Source of the DNA: Histomonas meleagridis
Lineage: Eukaryota > Parabasalia > Tritrichomonadida > Dientamoebidae
DNA: 64,000 nt
Reading direction: 5' to 3'
NCBI GenBank assembly: GCA_020186115.1
Contig: WSYJ01000171.1
Span: 208,083 to 272,082 of the forward strand
The stretch's first letter is position 1; every line of letters starts with the position of its first letter. Positions 8,734 to 19,287 of the stretch are shown here, piece after piece. The notes under the pieces were generated by a model. It saw nothing but the letters and a program-made list of their open reading frames with translations. It searched no databases and had not been told where the DNA came from. The translations under genes were made by a program, and so were the position numbers.

Positions 8734-9732
8734 TTTTTTGAAATTTGACAATGTTTGATTGAATTCAAAATAACCATATGAAAAGTGATATGTTTTTGAA
8801 TGGTTCTCAAAAAGTGTTTTTGATAACAACGTCAAAAACGATCACGTTGAATTACCTTTGAAAAGTTGTTCGGGCGTTTTTGGGAAGAAATGCTAAATTT
8901 GATCAAGCAAATGAAACAAACTTCATTGTAAACATCGGTGTTGAATACAGCTTTGTGAAGTATCGCTTCTGCCTTAATAAAAGAAATAATATTTTGGATA
9001 AGATCAGAGTGCACTTCTTGAGTAATTGTACTGTGAATTAGGGAAACACATGCAATGGAGTTTTAAATGATATATCAATTTCCACTTAAGAATTCGAAAA
9101 ATGATGATAGCAAGAAATAGTTTTGAGCATAGAAAACACTTAAAGTAAACAAGCAAATATGGATCACGATTGGTTGTAATTTAAAAATATTTCTTCTGAT
9201 GTCTTACAATCAATTTGGTGGTTGATTTTAATTTTTTTGTCATGTAATCATAACCGCTTGATATAGCGGTTATTACATTGAATATCACTTTACAAGAAAA
9301 CCTATTTGTTTCAAAAAATCCACTTTTGATAAAAACCGCATAAATAACTCGAACAAAACTTGTTAACAATTCAAAAATCGAATATTCGGAAGTAAACTAT
9401 TCATTTTGATTTTGCTTAAACTTGATTATGAAATGAGAATTTTTTCATTATAATATTTTTCATACTCTAGATCTATTAACACGTAAAGTTAAGTAGATAT
9501 CATTCTCATAGTGGAGTAAAATGTGGAAAAATTGGTAATTTATGAAAATAAATTTGTTTGAAAATTACAAATAAAAATTCCTCATTCGAAAGTATTTTTT
9601 CTGTTTAATAGTATTTTTATCTTTTATATTATAAAAATGCTATGGTGTTGAATTTCCTTCTTTATTGAATTGAATGAAAAAAGCGTGGTACACCCTGAAA
9701 ATTCACTTTGCGAAAATCTGGGAAATCAATAC
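8734..9732. other. Intergenic with an AACCGC...GCGGTT inverted repeat
   Basis: About 1 kb between a minus-strand kinase and a plus-strand Myb gene. At 9252-9271 a 6-bp inverted repeat (AACCGC, 8-bp loop, GCGGTT) gives a dyad of the window's promoter core. Short frames of about 60 codons are present on the minus strand but resemble nothing. Confidence 0.5.
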
Positions 9733-9747
9733 AACCGTATTAACCGC
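9733..9747 (+). promoter_or_regulatory. Tandem Myb-like sites before the Myb gene
   Basis: AACCGT (9733-9738) and AACCGC (9742-9747) lie 17-31 bp upstream of the chosen Myb ATG at 9764. The product could bind its own promoter; this is inference. Confidence 0.5.
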
Positions 9748-9763
9748 AATATTTGGAACAAAT

Positions 9764-10567
9764 ATGTCCATGTTTCTTGGGCTTAATGATGATAGCACTG
9801 ATTTTAATCCTGACTTTGGTCAGCCCCGGAACGGTAATGATTTTTTTTCTGATCAAGAGTACCCACCATCACCATCTGTTCAAACACCACCTTATCCAAC
9901 TTTAACAGCAGTATCACCAGGAGCCCAAATAAACAATGAACCACACAGACATGTTGTTCACCAAATTCAATCCAAAAAAACAAAATGGACACCTGAAGAA
10001 GATGATCTTCTTCGAAAAAGTGTTGAAATTCATGGTAATAAAAACTGGACAGCTGTTTCCACGCTTGTTCCAGGGCGTAATCCTAAACAGTGTAGAGAAA
10101 GATGGACCGCTCAACTTGATCCAAATCTTACAAAAGATAATTGGACTGTTCAAGAAGATACCACTCTTCTCCACATTCATAAACTCCACGGAAATTCATG
10201 GACTCGAATCGCATCATTTTTACCAGGTCGTTCACCTACTTCAGTTAAAAATCGTTTCAATTGGCTTTCAAGAAGAAACCTCCCACAACAAATGGAGGCT
10301 GCAATGCAGTTCAATCCCCAACAACCACAGTGCTTCAATCCAATCGCTCCCAGACCTGCCGCGCAACCATGGTTTAATAGTTTTTCGTCAGCACAAGTTA
10401 AAAGCTTTGGATCATTTTCAGATTCACCAACTGACCTTGCACCAGAGCCATTATCACGTTCTCTTTCCAACTCATATTTTGATGAGCTTCAATGGGATGA
10501 AGGAATTGGATATAGTAACACCCAAACATCAATTGAAGATTTGTGCGGTGATTTTAATTGGTTTTGA
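9764..10567 (+). CDS. R2R3 Myb DNA-binding transcription factor
   Basis: 267 residues from the ATG at 9764 (MSMFLG). An upstream in-frame ATG at 9674 adds 30 residues but would place the promoter sites inside the coding region. Two Myb repeats occupy residues ~71-171. R2 has KWTPEEDDLL, Trp75, Trp95 and Trp114 with the QCRERW helix. R3 has NWTVQEDTTL, Trp127 and Trp146 with the SVKNRFNWL recognition helix. The flanks are P/Q/S-rich and likely disordered or activating. Trichomonad Myb proteins of this type (tvMyb1-3 in T. vaginalis) bind MRE sites in promoters. The window contains many Myb-like sites. Confidence 0.92.
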   Translation: MSMFLGLNDDSTDFNPDFGQPRNGNDFFSDQEYPPSPSVQTPPYPTLTAVSPGAQINNEPHRHVVHQIQSKKTKWTPEEDDLLRKSVEIHGNKNWTAVSTLVPGRNPKQCRERWTAQLDPNLTKDNWTVQEDTTLLHIHKLHGNSWTRIASFLPGRSPTSVKNRFNWLSRRNLPQQMEAAMQFNPQQPQCFNPIAPRPAAQPWFNSFSSAQVKSFGSFSDSPTDLAPEPLSRSLSNSYFDELQWDEGIGYSNTQTSIEDLCGDFNWF

Positions 10568-11229
10568 TTTTGTTTCCAATAAATCATATGAATTGTTGAA
10601 TCTAAATAACTGTTTATGTTATCAATTTCTTTTTTATCATCTAGCTGAAACGATGCGACTTTTTCAATTCACCGAAACTTTTTGCATAATAAACGTTTTT
10701 TGAGGAAAATTCAATGAATAAAAACTCCTTTTTCATCAGAAAACATCATCGGTCATTTTCACTCCATAACTCTAAAATCATTGATTCATTAATCAAACAA
10801 TATAGCATTAGTAACTTGAGCGTAGATATTTAATTTAAATTATTTGGAGTTTCAGTATAATTATATTATGAATGATAGCAACGTTCAATGGTTAAAATGT
10901 GCTGATATATGATTAAAATACTTCTTAAACAAAAAGGAGTATAATACATTGTATACAATTAAGAATGATAATATTTTCTGAAATTTATTCGTATCATTCA
11001 ATACGCCTTCAATGCTTTCATCATGGAATCAGGTCATATTGACATAGTTATCGAACTTATTGTGAAAAATAGTAGAAATGTTAGAGATACTCGCAAATAT
11101 GCACAGTGAAGAAAATTTGTCATCCTGAAAAAGATATCCATGAGCAGCAAAGTGTAAATTTCTTTAGCGATTTTGATATAGTTTGAAACTAAAAAAAGTA
11201 ATTCAAGTAACATTTATATACAAACATTG
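10568..11229. other. Intergenic, no gene seen
   Basis: Convergent interval between the Myb gene and the left B56 copy, AT-rich. No RNA gene, repeat or conserved frame could be supported. Confidence 0.5.
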
Positions 11230-12836
11230 TTAGAAGCAGAGCCTGTGCGCATACGTCGACGGCTTTGTTGGCGTGAACTGCTTTGGAAAAGAGGAAGAGT
11301 TTCTTCTGACTGACCTCTGCTTGTTGTCGCGGATGTTGTCCTTGCTGAAGATGACTGTGATTTCAGACAGTTTGTTCCCCAAGTTGATGTCGCGGTCGTT
11401 CTTCGATGCTGTCCGCGCTATCAGTGCCCATTTCTTCAGTTCGTTGTTGTCGTTACTTTCGTTCGTGCTGCACTTACTCCGAAACGCGCGCGGGTTAATA
11501 CGAGGCATAATACGCAGAACTTGTTCTGCATATTCACGAATTTGCTTCGACCAGTGCTCTTTCGATGCGTTCAGAATTGGTTCAAACATAAATGTAATCG
11601 CTTGTGCTGAAAATTCATAGATTACATTTTCGAACTTAGTGATCGTCCACAATTTGATCGCTGCTTCAGAAACTTGAAGCGAGAGCGATGACGTACAGTG
11701 CCCATAAATAGAAAAGATTCGATTAATAAATGGTGAAAGTGTTTTGACTTTCATTTTAGGTATTAAATCTAACGTCAAATAGATAAAAATAGTCTCTTTG
11801 TTGCTGTCTGTCATCGGCCAGTGCTGGATGATGCTGCTGACAACGCGCGGCAAAATGTTCGGACTGACATCTGTAAGAAAGTCAATTAAACACCGATATT
11901 CATCTGAGAACATACAAAAATATGGATGACGAAGAATTCGAAGTATTTCATTAAATAATTCACTGAACTCTTGATTACTGATAATAAATCGTTGGAAAAT
12001 ATGATAAAAAAGTTCTAATACAACGCCAATAGAAAATGGTGGCGATGAATTATAATTAGAAGATTCGAGCTCTTGAATTAACATCGGATATATCAAATCT
12101 TTGTGCTGCTTGCTACAAAAAATATAATGCTCAAGAATGGTGGATACTGTTTTCCGCTCTTTAACATTACTCGAACGTAAATATTGGAAAAGTGTTCGAA
12201 TGAATTCGAAATTAAAGATGTCATCGTACTTGCCAAAGACGTGATACGTAAGCGCTAACACTTTATAGATGAGCGGGAGGTGTGAGTTAGGATGGTCTGG
12301 AATAGGTGACACTGATAATGTTCCTCCTTCTGTGAAGTAACGCGTACGCTTGCTATTAAAGTCATAACTTAAATTTCGTTGACACATTTTCGATAATATC
12401 TGAAACATATACTTTCGTGATTTTTGGAGGAGAGCGCTTGTGAATTAATCAGAGCAATAATTTCTTCAAGATATGACTTCTTTAATTTTTTCAAATCTAT
12501 ATCTGCTTGATCATCTGAAAAATCACAAATGTATGAACAAACTCTGATCTTTTGGCTAAAAACATTCGCAAACTTTGACGAATCTATTGGTGGAAGATGT
12601 GCTGGAATAGTTTTATAATCTGATAAGTCTGGTTGATCGTCTTTTTTAATCGGTGTCTTGACGTTGAAAGGCGTTGCTTCATAGTTGATAGGGGCAGGAC
12701 TTTCAGGAATTTTTGATTTTGTTGGTGAAAATATATAAACTTTTCGAGGCAAAGATCCGCAACTAGAAATAACTCTCCCAAGTGAGGCCTTTCGTTGAGG
12801 GAATGGAAGCCTGAGTGGAACCGATAATGACCTCAT
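11230..12836 (-). pseudogene. PP2A regulatory subunit B56, frameshifted copy
   Basis: This is a near-identical inverted paralogue of the intact gene at 19288-20892. From about 11300 to 12565 the two are almost the same at DNA level. Relative to the intact copy there are two +1 changes: an extra T in the run 12421-12425 and an extra C at 12391. The upstream frame therefore ends about 10 codons past the first lesion, and the rest (starting MCQRNLSYDF) lies in a different frame. The N-terminal ~85 residues and the last ~20 differ from the other copy but remain open, so the break looks recent. Alternatives are a sequence error or expression as two pieces. Confidence 0.75.
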
Positions 12837-14233
12837 TCAAGAGGAAAAGAATCAAGTTGATATTGGCCAAAAAGGGTGTTCAAAGCCCTCAAATCATTGA
12901 AAAGCCCTTCAATATTCTATCAAAACTCAAAAATTTGAATTATTTTTATAATTATGTAACTCACTATCATCCAAAAATAAATTGATTTATCTTAATAACT
13001 TATTTTAATTTGCAAATTTTTACGAATAATCTCGAAATATAATTCTTAATTATATATAAATCCTTTGTTAATTTACTGTTTTTAAGTTTATCATTGAAGA
13101 TTTTGTTCGATTTTGAGTTGCGGACCAAACCAAACAAATTGAATATTTAAATATTTAAATTATGCTTTTTCAATTTCATCGTTCACCAGCGGTAGTTTGC
13201 ATTCAATTATAAAATAAAAATTTCTGAATGAACTATTTTTTACTCATGTTTTTAACTATATATTACAATTACCTTATAATTGTCTTAATTACTATTAAAT
13301 TTCTGCTCGAAAAATATTGATACTCATTTCAAAAAACTCAATTCAGTTGGGAACGGCATTTTGCCTAATTTAACGAAGCGACCGTATCGGTTAAAATACT
13401 CAATCATTGATTATTCTGGTATTTTTCATTGAAAAACAAAATTTGAATGCTGAACGATTTTGACGTTTCCACCCAGATTTCGTCGTACATTTTGGGCTGG
13501 ATATGAGGTAACTCTTGAAAAGGATCTTGTTTATATAGTGGCTTCGCAATATAGTTTTGGTATTACATTTCGAATTTTCGATTTTTTGATTTATTTGAAA
13601 AAAAATTTCTATTGAAAGTATCGTTGATCAAAAAGAATACACCAGAATATGTACAACTTGCAGTTTTCTAATAACTCAGAAAAGTATTGATTTATCGAAT
13701 AGGTAATTATTTTTTAAAAATTGTAAGATTGTAAAAATATTTATATAATATGCTTGAATTAATTTATGGAAATACAGGCACTTCGCGAATTCATGATTAA
13801 TATCATAAAATAGAGGAAAATTCATATCAGACGAACTTAGTCAAAAATCAAAACAATCACAACAAAATCAGCAAAACTTCTAAATGAGAAAAACGAAAAT
13901 ACCCATTTTGTTGATATTACAGACTCTACTACTCCACTTAATTTTTTTAAAATTCTACCAAAAACATTTATAATTGGAATTGTATTAATTTTAAGATATG
14001 TTAATTAATAATGTACTTTAATGTTAGCTAATAAAATTTACTCATTAACTTAATTCTCTCGTATCGTTTTATCAGATCAATAGCAAATATTGTCAAATAA
14101 ATTAATGAGTTTTCTATATATAACTTAAAAAAGATTTATAAGAATGGCTTGACTTGATGTTATGCTTGATTAAAAAAATGAATTCAAAGTTTTTAATTTT
14201 TACTAATTGAAGGTTTGTTAAACACAAATAGAT
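12837..14233. other. 1.4-kb intergenic region, no gene seen
   Basis: AT-rich region with poly-A/T runs and no frame over 60 codons. A weak motif copy (TATCGGTTAAA) lies near 13387. No RNA gene could be recognised. Confidence 0.5.
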
Positions 14234-14698
14234 TTAATACTTTTTATAGAGGTGGGGAGTTTTCCTAGAAGATTCATTGCGAGGGGTAAAATGTTTGAAT
14301 TTACCGAAACGACGTTCCGCTTTAGCTTCGATTTTTTCTGCAATTTTCTTGATTGAACTTTTTCCGTCGTTAGTTTCGGAATTGAATGAATAGGTACACA
14401 TTCCGTACCTCTTGCAAATTTGTGGTGTTGGGTTATCTTCATACATTTCATGAATATTAATTATGTTTTCTAATATGTTATTACAAAGTTCATTTTCAGT
14501 GTCATCCATGAACTCATAGCATATTGCTGCTGCTTTTGTTTTAGCCTTAGATATTGTTGGGTTATCGAGAAAGATTCTTTTGAGTTCATAGATGGTATCC
14601 TTGCAAACATCGCAAGAATCCTGAGCTGAAATTTGGCTCGGAACAACTAAGTTGGGTTCATTGATACCAAGTGAGAAGGCAAGGAAAAAGAAAAACAT
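14234..14698 (-). CDS. Secreted saposin-B-like protein
   Basis: 154 residues from the ATG at 14698 (the longer frame starts at TTG). An N-terminal hydrophobic signal peptide (MFFFFLAFSLGI) is followed by a saposin-type domain with six cysteines at 29, 32, 60, 72, 95 and 101, in the C-x2-C...C...C...C-x5-C order of the fold. The C-terminal ~50 residues are very basic. Saposin-like proteins bind or perturb lipids; trichomonads and amoebae secrete members that act on target membranes. Whether this one does so is not shown. The basic tail could aid binding to acidic lipids. Confidence 0.75.
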   Translation of the reverse strand: MFFFFLAFSLGINEPNLVVPSQISAQDSCDVCKDTIYELKRIFLDNPTISKAKTKAAAICYEFMDDTENELCNNILENIINIHEMYEDNPTPQICKRYGMCTYSFNSETNDGKSSIKKIAEKIEAKAERRFGKFKHFTPRNESSRKTPHLYKKY

Positions 14699-14991
14699 TT
14701 CGAGATCAGAAATGAAAAGGGTTCTCAATTTGTGTCAGTTTGACAAAGCAAATACTGTCACTTTTCATATTTGTGTGTTAGAACTTTTTGAAATATAATT
14801 CAATTGAATCCGATCATTTTTGTTGTTGGTTGACTTTAGCCTTCATCTTTTACGAACATTTTTCATTAAAAACACACAAAAAAACACTGTTATCACTTAG
14901 CTAATGAGTTTGAATAAAAAACAAAAAATTTTAATTAATTCGAAAAATATCATTATGCAATTAAAAAAAAATTAATTCTATTTTTTTAAAA

Positions 14992-15804
14992 TTACAAAAG
15001 TGTGTCACCGAGGTCTCGTTTGGCTTTTTGTACTATCTCAAGGATTATTTTGTATAATCCTTTAGATCCTGTGGTTTGTCCGCTGCCGCTCAATGCATTG
15101 CTGAAAACGTCATCAGCGTAGTGGATGTAAATTGGGGTTGAGTAGCGAAGCCAAAAATCAATGTATTCATTTGAATAATCTTCAACTGATGAATCAGTGC
15201 GGAGAGGATTCCAATCAATTATTTGTCCGTTTGCAAGGTCATAAAATTTCTTTGTGGATTTGTCTTGTTGAAGTTTTTGCTTTGGATCTAATACCATAAA
15301 AGATGTATCAAAAAAGATTGCATCACCACGATTGGAAACTGCAGAAAATGGTGGAGCTGAGCAAAGCTTATATGGTGATGAATTGAAAACACCATTAGCT
15401 CTGACAGCAATCACTGGATAATATTCTTCAAGCTCCCAATATATTAATTCTTGATGTGAAAGGTTTTGTGTTTGGTTAATGACTTCATGAATTTCAAAGT
15501 ATTTGGAAAGTTGTTCTTTTTTATCTGATGGAATTTGGCTTGTCTGTAGAGCAATAATTTTAGGAATTTTTGGAGAAACTTGAGACAATGAATGTCCTAG
15601 AACAAGAGCCTGTTTTATGTTGTTTTCATCGACGATTGTTGCGAGACAACACATATTTGTATTTTTGGTCTGGCCGATGCTTTCATTTGTATAAAAGTTT
15701 CTTGGTGTCTGTAAGTTAATAGCTAATTCTATGGTCAAAAGGAATACAGATATAAAAGCAATGACCCAAAGAATAACAGTAAATTTACTTATTTTTTCCA
15801 TCAT
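14992..15804 (-). CDS. Type II membrane protein, GT8/glycogenin-like glycosyltransferase fold
   Basis: 270 residues. The start is one of two tandem ATGs at 15804/15801. A short cytosolic N-terminus is followed by one transmembrane helix (about 8-30) and a lumenal domain. MCCLATIVDENNIKQALVLG, the following SLSQVSPKIPKIIALQ and the alternating beta/helix pattern resemble the N-terminal Rossmann half of glycogenin-type GT8 enzymes. No clear DxD metal-binding motif is visible, although a VRANGVF stretch sits about where the conserved core lies, so the enzyme may be divergent or inactive. A Golgi location is inferred from topology. Confidence 0.4.
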   Translation of the reverse strand: MMEKISKFTVILWVIAFISVFLLTIELAINLQTPRNFYTNESIGQTKNTNMCCLATIVDENNIKQALVLGHSLSQVSPKIPKIIALQTSQIPSDKKEQLSKYFEIHEVINQTQNLSHQELIYWELEEYYPVIAVRANGVFNSSPYKLCSAPPFSAVSNRGDAIFFDTSFMVLDPKQKLQQDKSTKKFYDLANGQIIDWNPLRTDSSVEDYSNEYIDFWLRYSTPIYIHYADDVFSNALSGSGQTTGSKGLYKIILEIVQKAKRDLGDTLL

Positions 15805-16384
15805 TTGATCGTTTAATCACATATGTCACTTTTAAATTAATAACATGTCAATTTTACATAAATCAAACAAAATTGTATTCATTGCACAACAAAATGGAAG
15901 ATATTGAATTTTTCTCTAGCTGTTATGAGGACATCATTTTTCTTAAGTAAAAATTTTTAATATTTTTATATACATAAATATGTTCTTTTGTTTATATGTA
16001 AGACTAACTAATATAAAAAATATGTCAATATCCACATCTTAATTATAGTCGTAGGAAATCACTCCATGCTAGTCAAGATAATATTCTCTCAAAAAAAAAA
16101 AAATCACATAGAACAGTAGCCAACAAACTACTAGTCAACAAGCCCAGGTTTACCAGGATTTTGAACAAATTCATAGAATGATTACCTAATTTGAGTTATG
16201 AGATTTACTGCACCAGGGTATCATGCCCAATTCGACAATATGATTTTGTCGATAATTTTAGTTAAATACTGACAAAATTAGTGATTTTATATATTTTATT
16301 TATATCGAATAAACATTGCAGTCATAATTTATTGCGAGTTGACTTCCACTTAAAGCCGAATAAGTTATTCAATATAAATATAAT
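15805..16384. other. Intergenic
   Basis: AT-rich. Just upstream of the minus-strand ATG at 15804 lies GATCGTTT (15807-15814), a copy of a second recurrent motif (AACGATC). No gene seen. Confidence 0.5.
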
Positions 16385-17773
16385 TTATTGATTCATAATA
16401 TTTTCTTCAGCAACGCATGTAAAGTTAACAAATGCTTTTTGAGTTTCCTCGTCGAGCAGCGTCTCTTCTTCCAAAGACACTGCCGGATGTTCCGAAGTAA
16501 ATTCCGGTTCGAAGTGTGACGTATCCATTTCGTTTTTAATCTTCGGGACGTACTCCGGCTTTATTCTTTTATTATATACGTCGTCGAAGTTTATTCCCTT
16601 AAAGAACTCGTGTTGTTTTATCTCCTCGAAGTCACCTTTTGATCCGAGTCTATTTTCGGGCGACTTTTGCAACAACGCGGTGAGGAACGAAACGCTTTCG
16701 TTATTTAGGAATCGAGGAAATGAAACAGGATCCTTAACAATAGATCGATACAAACGATTTGTGTTTTCATTATAGAACGGTGGATGCCCGACCAACATTT
16801 CGTATATTAAAATGCCGAAACACCACCAATCAATGGACTTATTATACGGTATTTCTTGTATGATTTCGGGCGCCATATATTCAGCTGTGCCACAAAACGT
16901 GTTCGCGGTAGAGCCTTGCGTCATGTTGGTCTTAACTAAGCCGAAATCTGTGATACGTAAATGGCCATCAATGTCCAAAAGTATGTTTTCTGGCTTAAGG
17001 TCACGATAAAGAATTCCGTGTGAATGTAAATGTCCTAAAGCTAACAAGATTTCGGCAGCATATAATTGAGTGCGCTGAAATGAAAACTTCCCTTCTTCTT
17101 TGAGCTGGTTAAAGAGTTCGCCGCCGGGTATATAATCAATGATTAAAAAGATTTTGGTGACCGTTTGAAATGCAAAATATGCACATACTAAAAATGGATG
17201 ATGTGTCTCAAGTAATACCTTGCGCTCGCTTAGTATTTGTTCGACTTGCTCGTTCTCGGATAATTGTTGTTTGCTCATAGATTTCATGGCATATAAGCGC
17301 TTATCTTTTTTGTAACGAACTAGTTGAACTTTACCAGTAAGCCCTCGCCCAAGGACACGAAGTATCTCAAAGTCTTCTAATGTGACTTTTTTATTCTTTT
17401 GTGGACTATTGGCGGGAGATTCAACTTGTACAGAATTCTTACGTTGAATTTTGGCACGCGAATTTTCTAATAAACTGACCCAGTTTTGAACGTCATTGGC
17501 TGTATCACCGACAAAATAGTATGGATGATGTCCTGAAACTTCAACTTTAAATGCTGGCTGTTTCTTACATTCAGGAGCCAATAATACACTTTGACATTTG
17601 TCTAATTGGATAGTTCCTTTCTTGGATGGCTTTGCTCCTTTTTTTGGTTGATGTGCAAAATATTGTAACTTTTCATCTTCATAAACTAACCAAAATCGTT
17701 TCCATGATTTGAAAATTCCACTTTGTCGTAATATCCATCCTTCTTTATGAGCCTGCCCATCTTGTTGTTTCAT
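16385..17773 (-). CDS. PH-domain AGC protein kinase (AKT/PKB-like)
   Basis: 462 residues. A PH domain (about 9-107: EGWILRQSG, WKRFWLVYED, YYFVGDTANDVQNW) is followed by an AGC kinase domain (about 135-390): glycine loop GRGLTGKV, Lys164, YRDLKPEN (257-264), DFG 276-278 and activation loop TFCGTAEYMAPE with Thr292 at the PDK1 site. A C-terminal AGC tail ends with an FVNFTCV hydrophobic motif that keeps the phospho-acceptor Thr. This is the order and length of AKT/PKB. The PH domain would recruit it to phosphoinositide membranes. Catalytic residues are complete. Confidence 0.92.
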   Translation of the reverse strand: MKQQDGQAHKEGWILRQSGIFKSWKRFWLVYEDEKLQYFAHQPKKGAKPSKKGTIQLDKCQSVLLAPECKKQPAFKVEVSGHHPYYFVGDTANDVQNWVSLLENSRAKIQRKNSVQVESPANSPQKNKKVTLEDFEILRVLGRGLTGKVQLVRYKKDKRLYAMKSMSKQQLSENEQVEQILSERKVLLETHHPFLVCAYFAFQTVTKIFLIIDYIPGGELFNQLKEEGKFSFQRTQLYAAEILLALGHLHSHGILYRDLKPENILLDIDGHLRITDFGLVKTNMTQGSTANTFCGTAEYMAPEIIQEIPYNKSIDWWCFGILIYEMLVGHPPFYNENTNRLYRSIVKDPVSFPRFLNNESVSFLTALLQKSPENRLGSKGDFEEIKQHEFFKGINFDDVYNKRIKPEYVPKIKNEMDTSHFEPEFTSEHPAVSLEEETLLDEETQKAFVNFTCVAEENIMNQ

Positions 17774-17833
17774 TGTTTTTTCTTTTCTTTCTTTGCGCTC
17801 ATTGCTTTGAAAACTTTGAATTTTTTCTGTTAT

Positions 17834-17839
17834 AACCGT
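17834..17839 (-). promoter_or_regulatory. Myb-like site before AKT-like gene
   Basis: ACGGTT in minus orientation within CGACGGTTATAAC, 61 bp before the ATG. Confidence 0.4.
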
Positions 17840-19287
17840 CGTTTTTTTCTATATAGTAACTGTAACAGCATAAATTTTTGAAAATTTAAGAAGGAAAATT
17901 CCTTCGGTTAAATCATTTGTGAACAAAACAACATTAATGTACCAAAAATATTATTTATATTCAGATAAATATAATTCGGTGATGAAGTTTTTTTCGATTA
18001 GAGAAAGAAGTTAATTTCGCCATTGTCATATTTTTCATTTTTCTGAAATATTATTGTGTTTATTATATGTAAATTAAAATATATATTTATTGCTACACAC
18101 TGATAGACAAATGAGCAATATGCTTTTGAATTTATATGGGGGATTTTTTTGGCGCAAAAATAAAAACATCGGTGACTTGTGATGTGATAAACTACAATTT
18201 GTTAATAACGGTTATTACCGCGCGTTGTTTTGTAGAAAAAGCTTTTTCACTACTTTATCCATTTTAAATAACTCTCGTTTTTCTGTAATAACCGTTGATG
18301 ATTTGGAGCGATCAAAAATGGATCCATGTATATTCCAACATTATAATTTGATTCTTTTTATTGAATGATATAAGAAACAAACAGAATAGACAACTCTAAA
18401 TTGAAATTTATCCAAGAAAACTTGTTTAATTCGTTTTCAAATTAAATGATATAAAAAATATGCCTTTTATGAACACTATTTCCTTTATATTAAAGCTACA
18501 TCGCATTACATGGAAAGAAGAGTTTAAGCATAATATTTTAAAAATGATAAAACAATGAATTTCAAAAAATTAACTCCTGATGATAATTGGCATTACAATT
18601 ACAAGAATAAATCAATTTATGTATGATTTTTATCATGTTATTTTGTTACTCAATGAAGTAATTTCATTATAATATCTGAGTTATATAACGATCATAATGA
18701 AATTTAAGAGATGGCATCCATACTTCATTATGTTTGATCAAAGCATACGTTCTATTTGAACAAAAATATGATATGTAAGAAAAGACGTTCTCGCATATAA
18801 AATGTCAGGAAATTTTTGATCGCTAATCACATTTTCAAAGGGTTTAACCAACTCAACCATTCCAACAGAATTCATTTGACGAATTTTATGAAACGGTTTT
18901 TTTCAAAGGAGAACTTGAATTCTCTCTATTCAATTTCGCGGCAAGTCAAAAATTTGATTTAACCATACAAAAGTAGTCATAACCGTATTCAAAACTTCCT
19001 TTTTTCAAGTGATCACTCAGAATTTCACTTAAATTTTTAAAATAAGAATATCTGATGATATGCTTATAACATAACTTAATGAATGGCTAACAATGAATTA
19101 AAAATCAATTTTTTATTCATAATGAATTAATAAAGTTATATAAATTGAAATCATCGATAAATTTGATTTTATTGTTTTCACTATCTATTTCCCCTATCGG
19201 TTTCGCACAAATTTGAGGCAATACAGAAAATTGAGAAAAATAAAATCAACACCAAAGAAATTTTAGGGTAAAAAAAATACCTCGAAT
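17840..19287. other. 1.45-kb divergent intergenic region with several Myb-like sites
   Basis: Lies between the AKT-like gene (minus) and the intact B56 gene (plus). AACGGT or its complement occurs at 18207-18212 (as AATAACGGTTATTACCG, nearly palindromic), 18290-18295, 18892-18897 and 18981-18986. No open frame over 60 codons. An unseen short or non-coding transcript starting here is possible but not supported. Confidence 0.45.

Noticed and set aside
8832-9369. Minus-strand frames of about 60 codons (8832-9014 and 9181-9369)
   Set aside because: No ATG-supported homologous sequence and composition typical of random AT-rich DNA.
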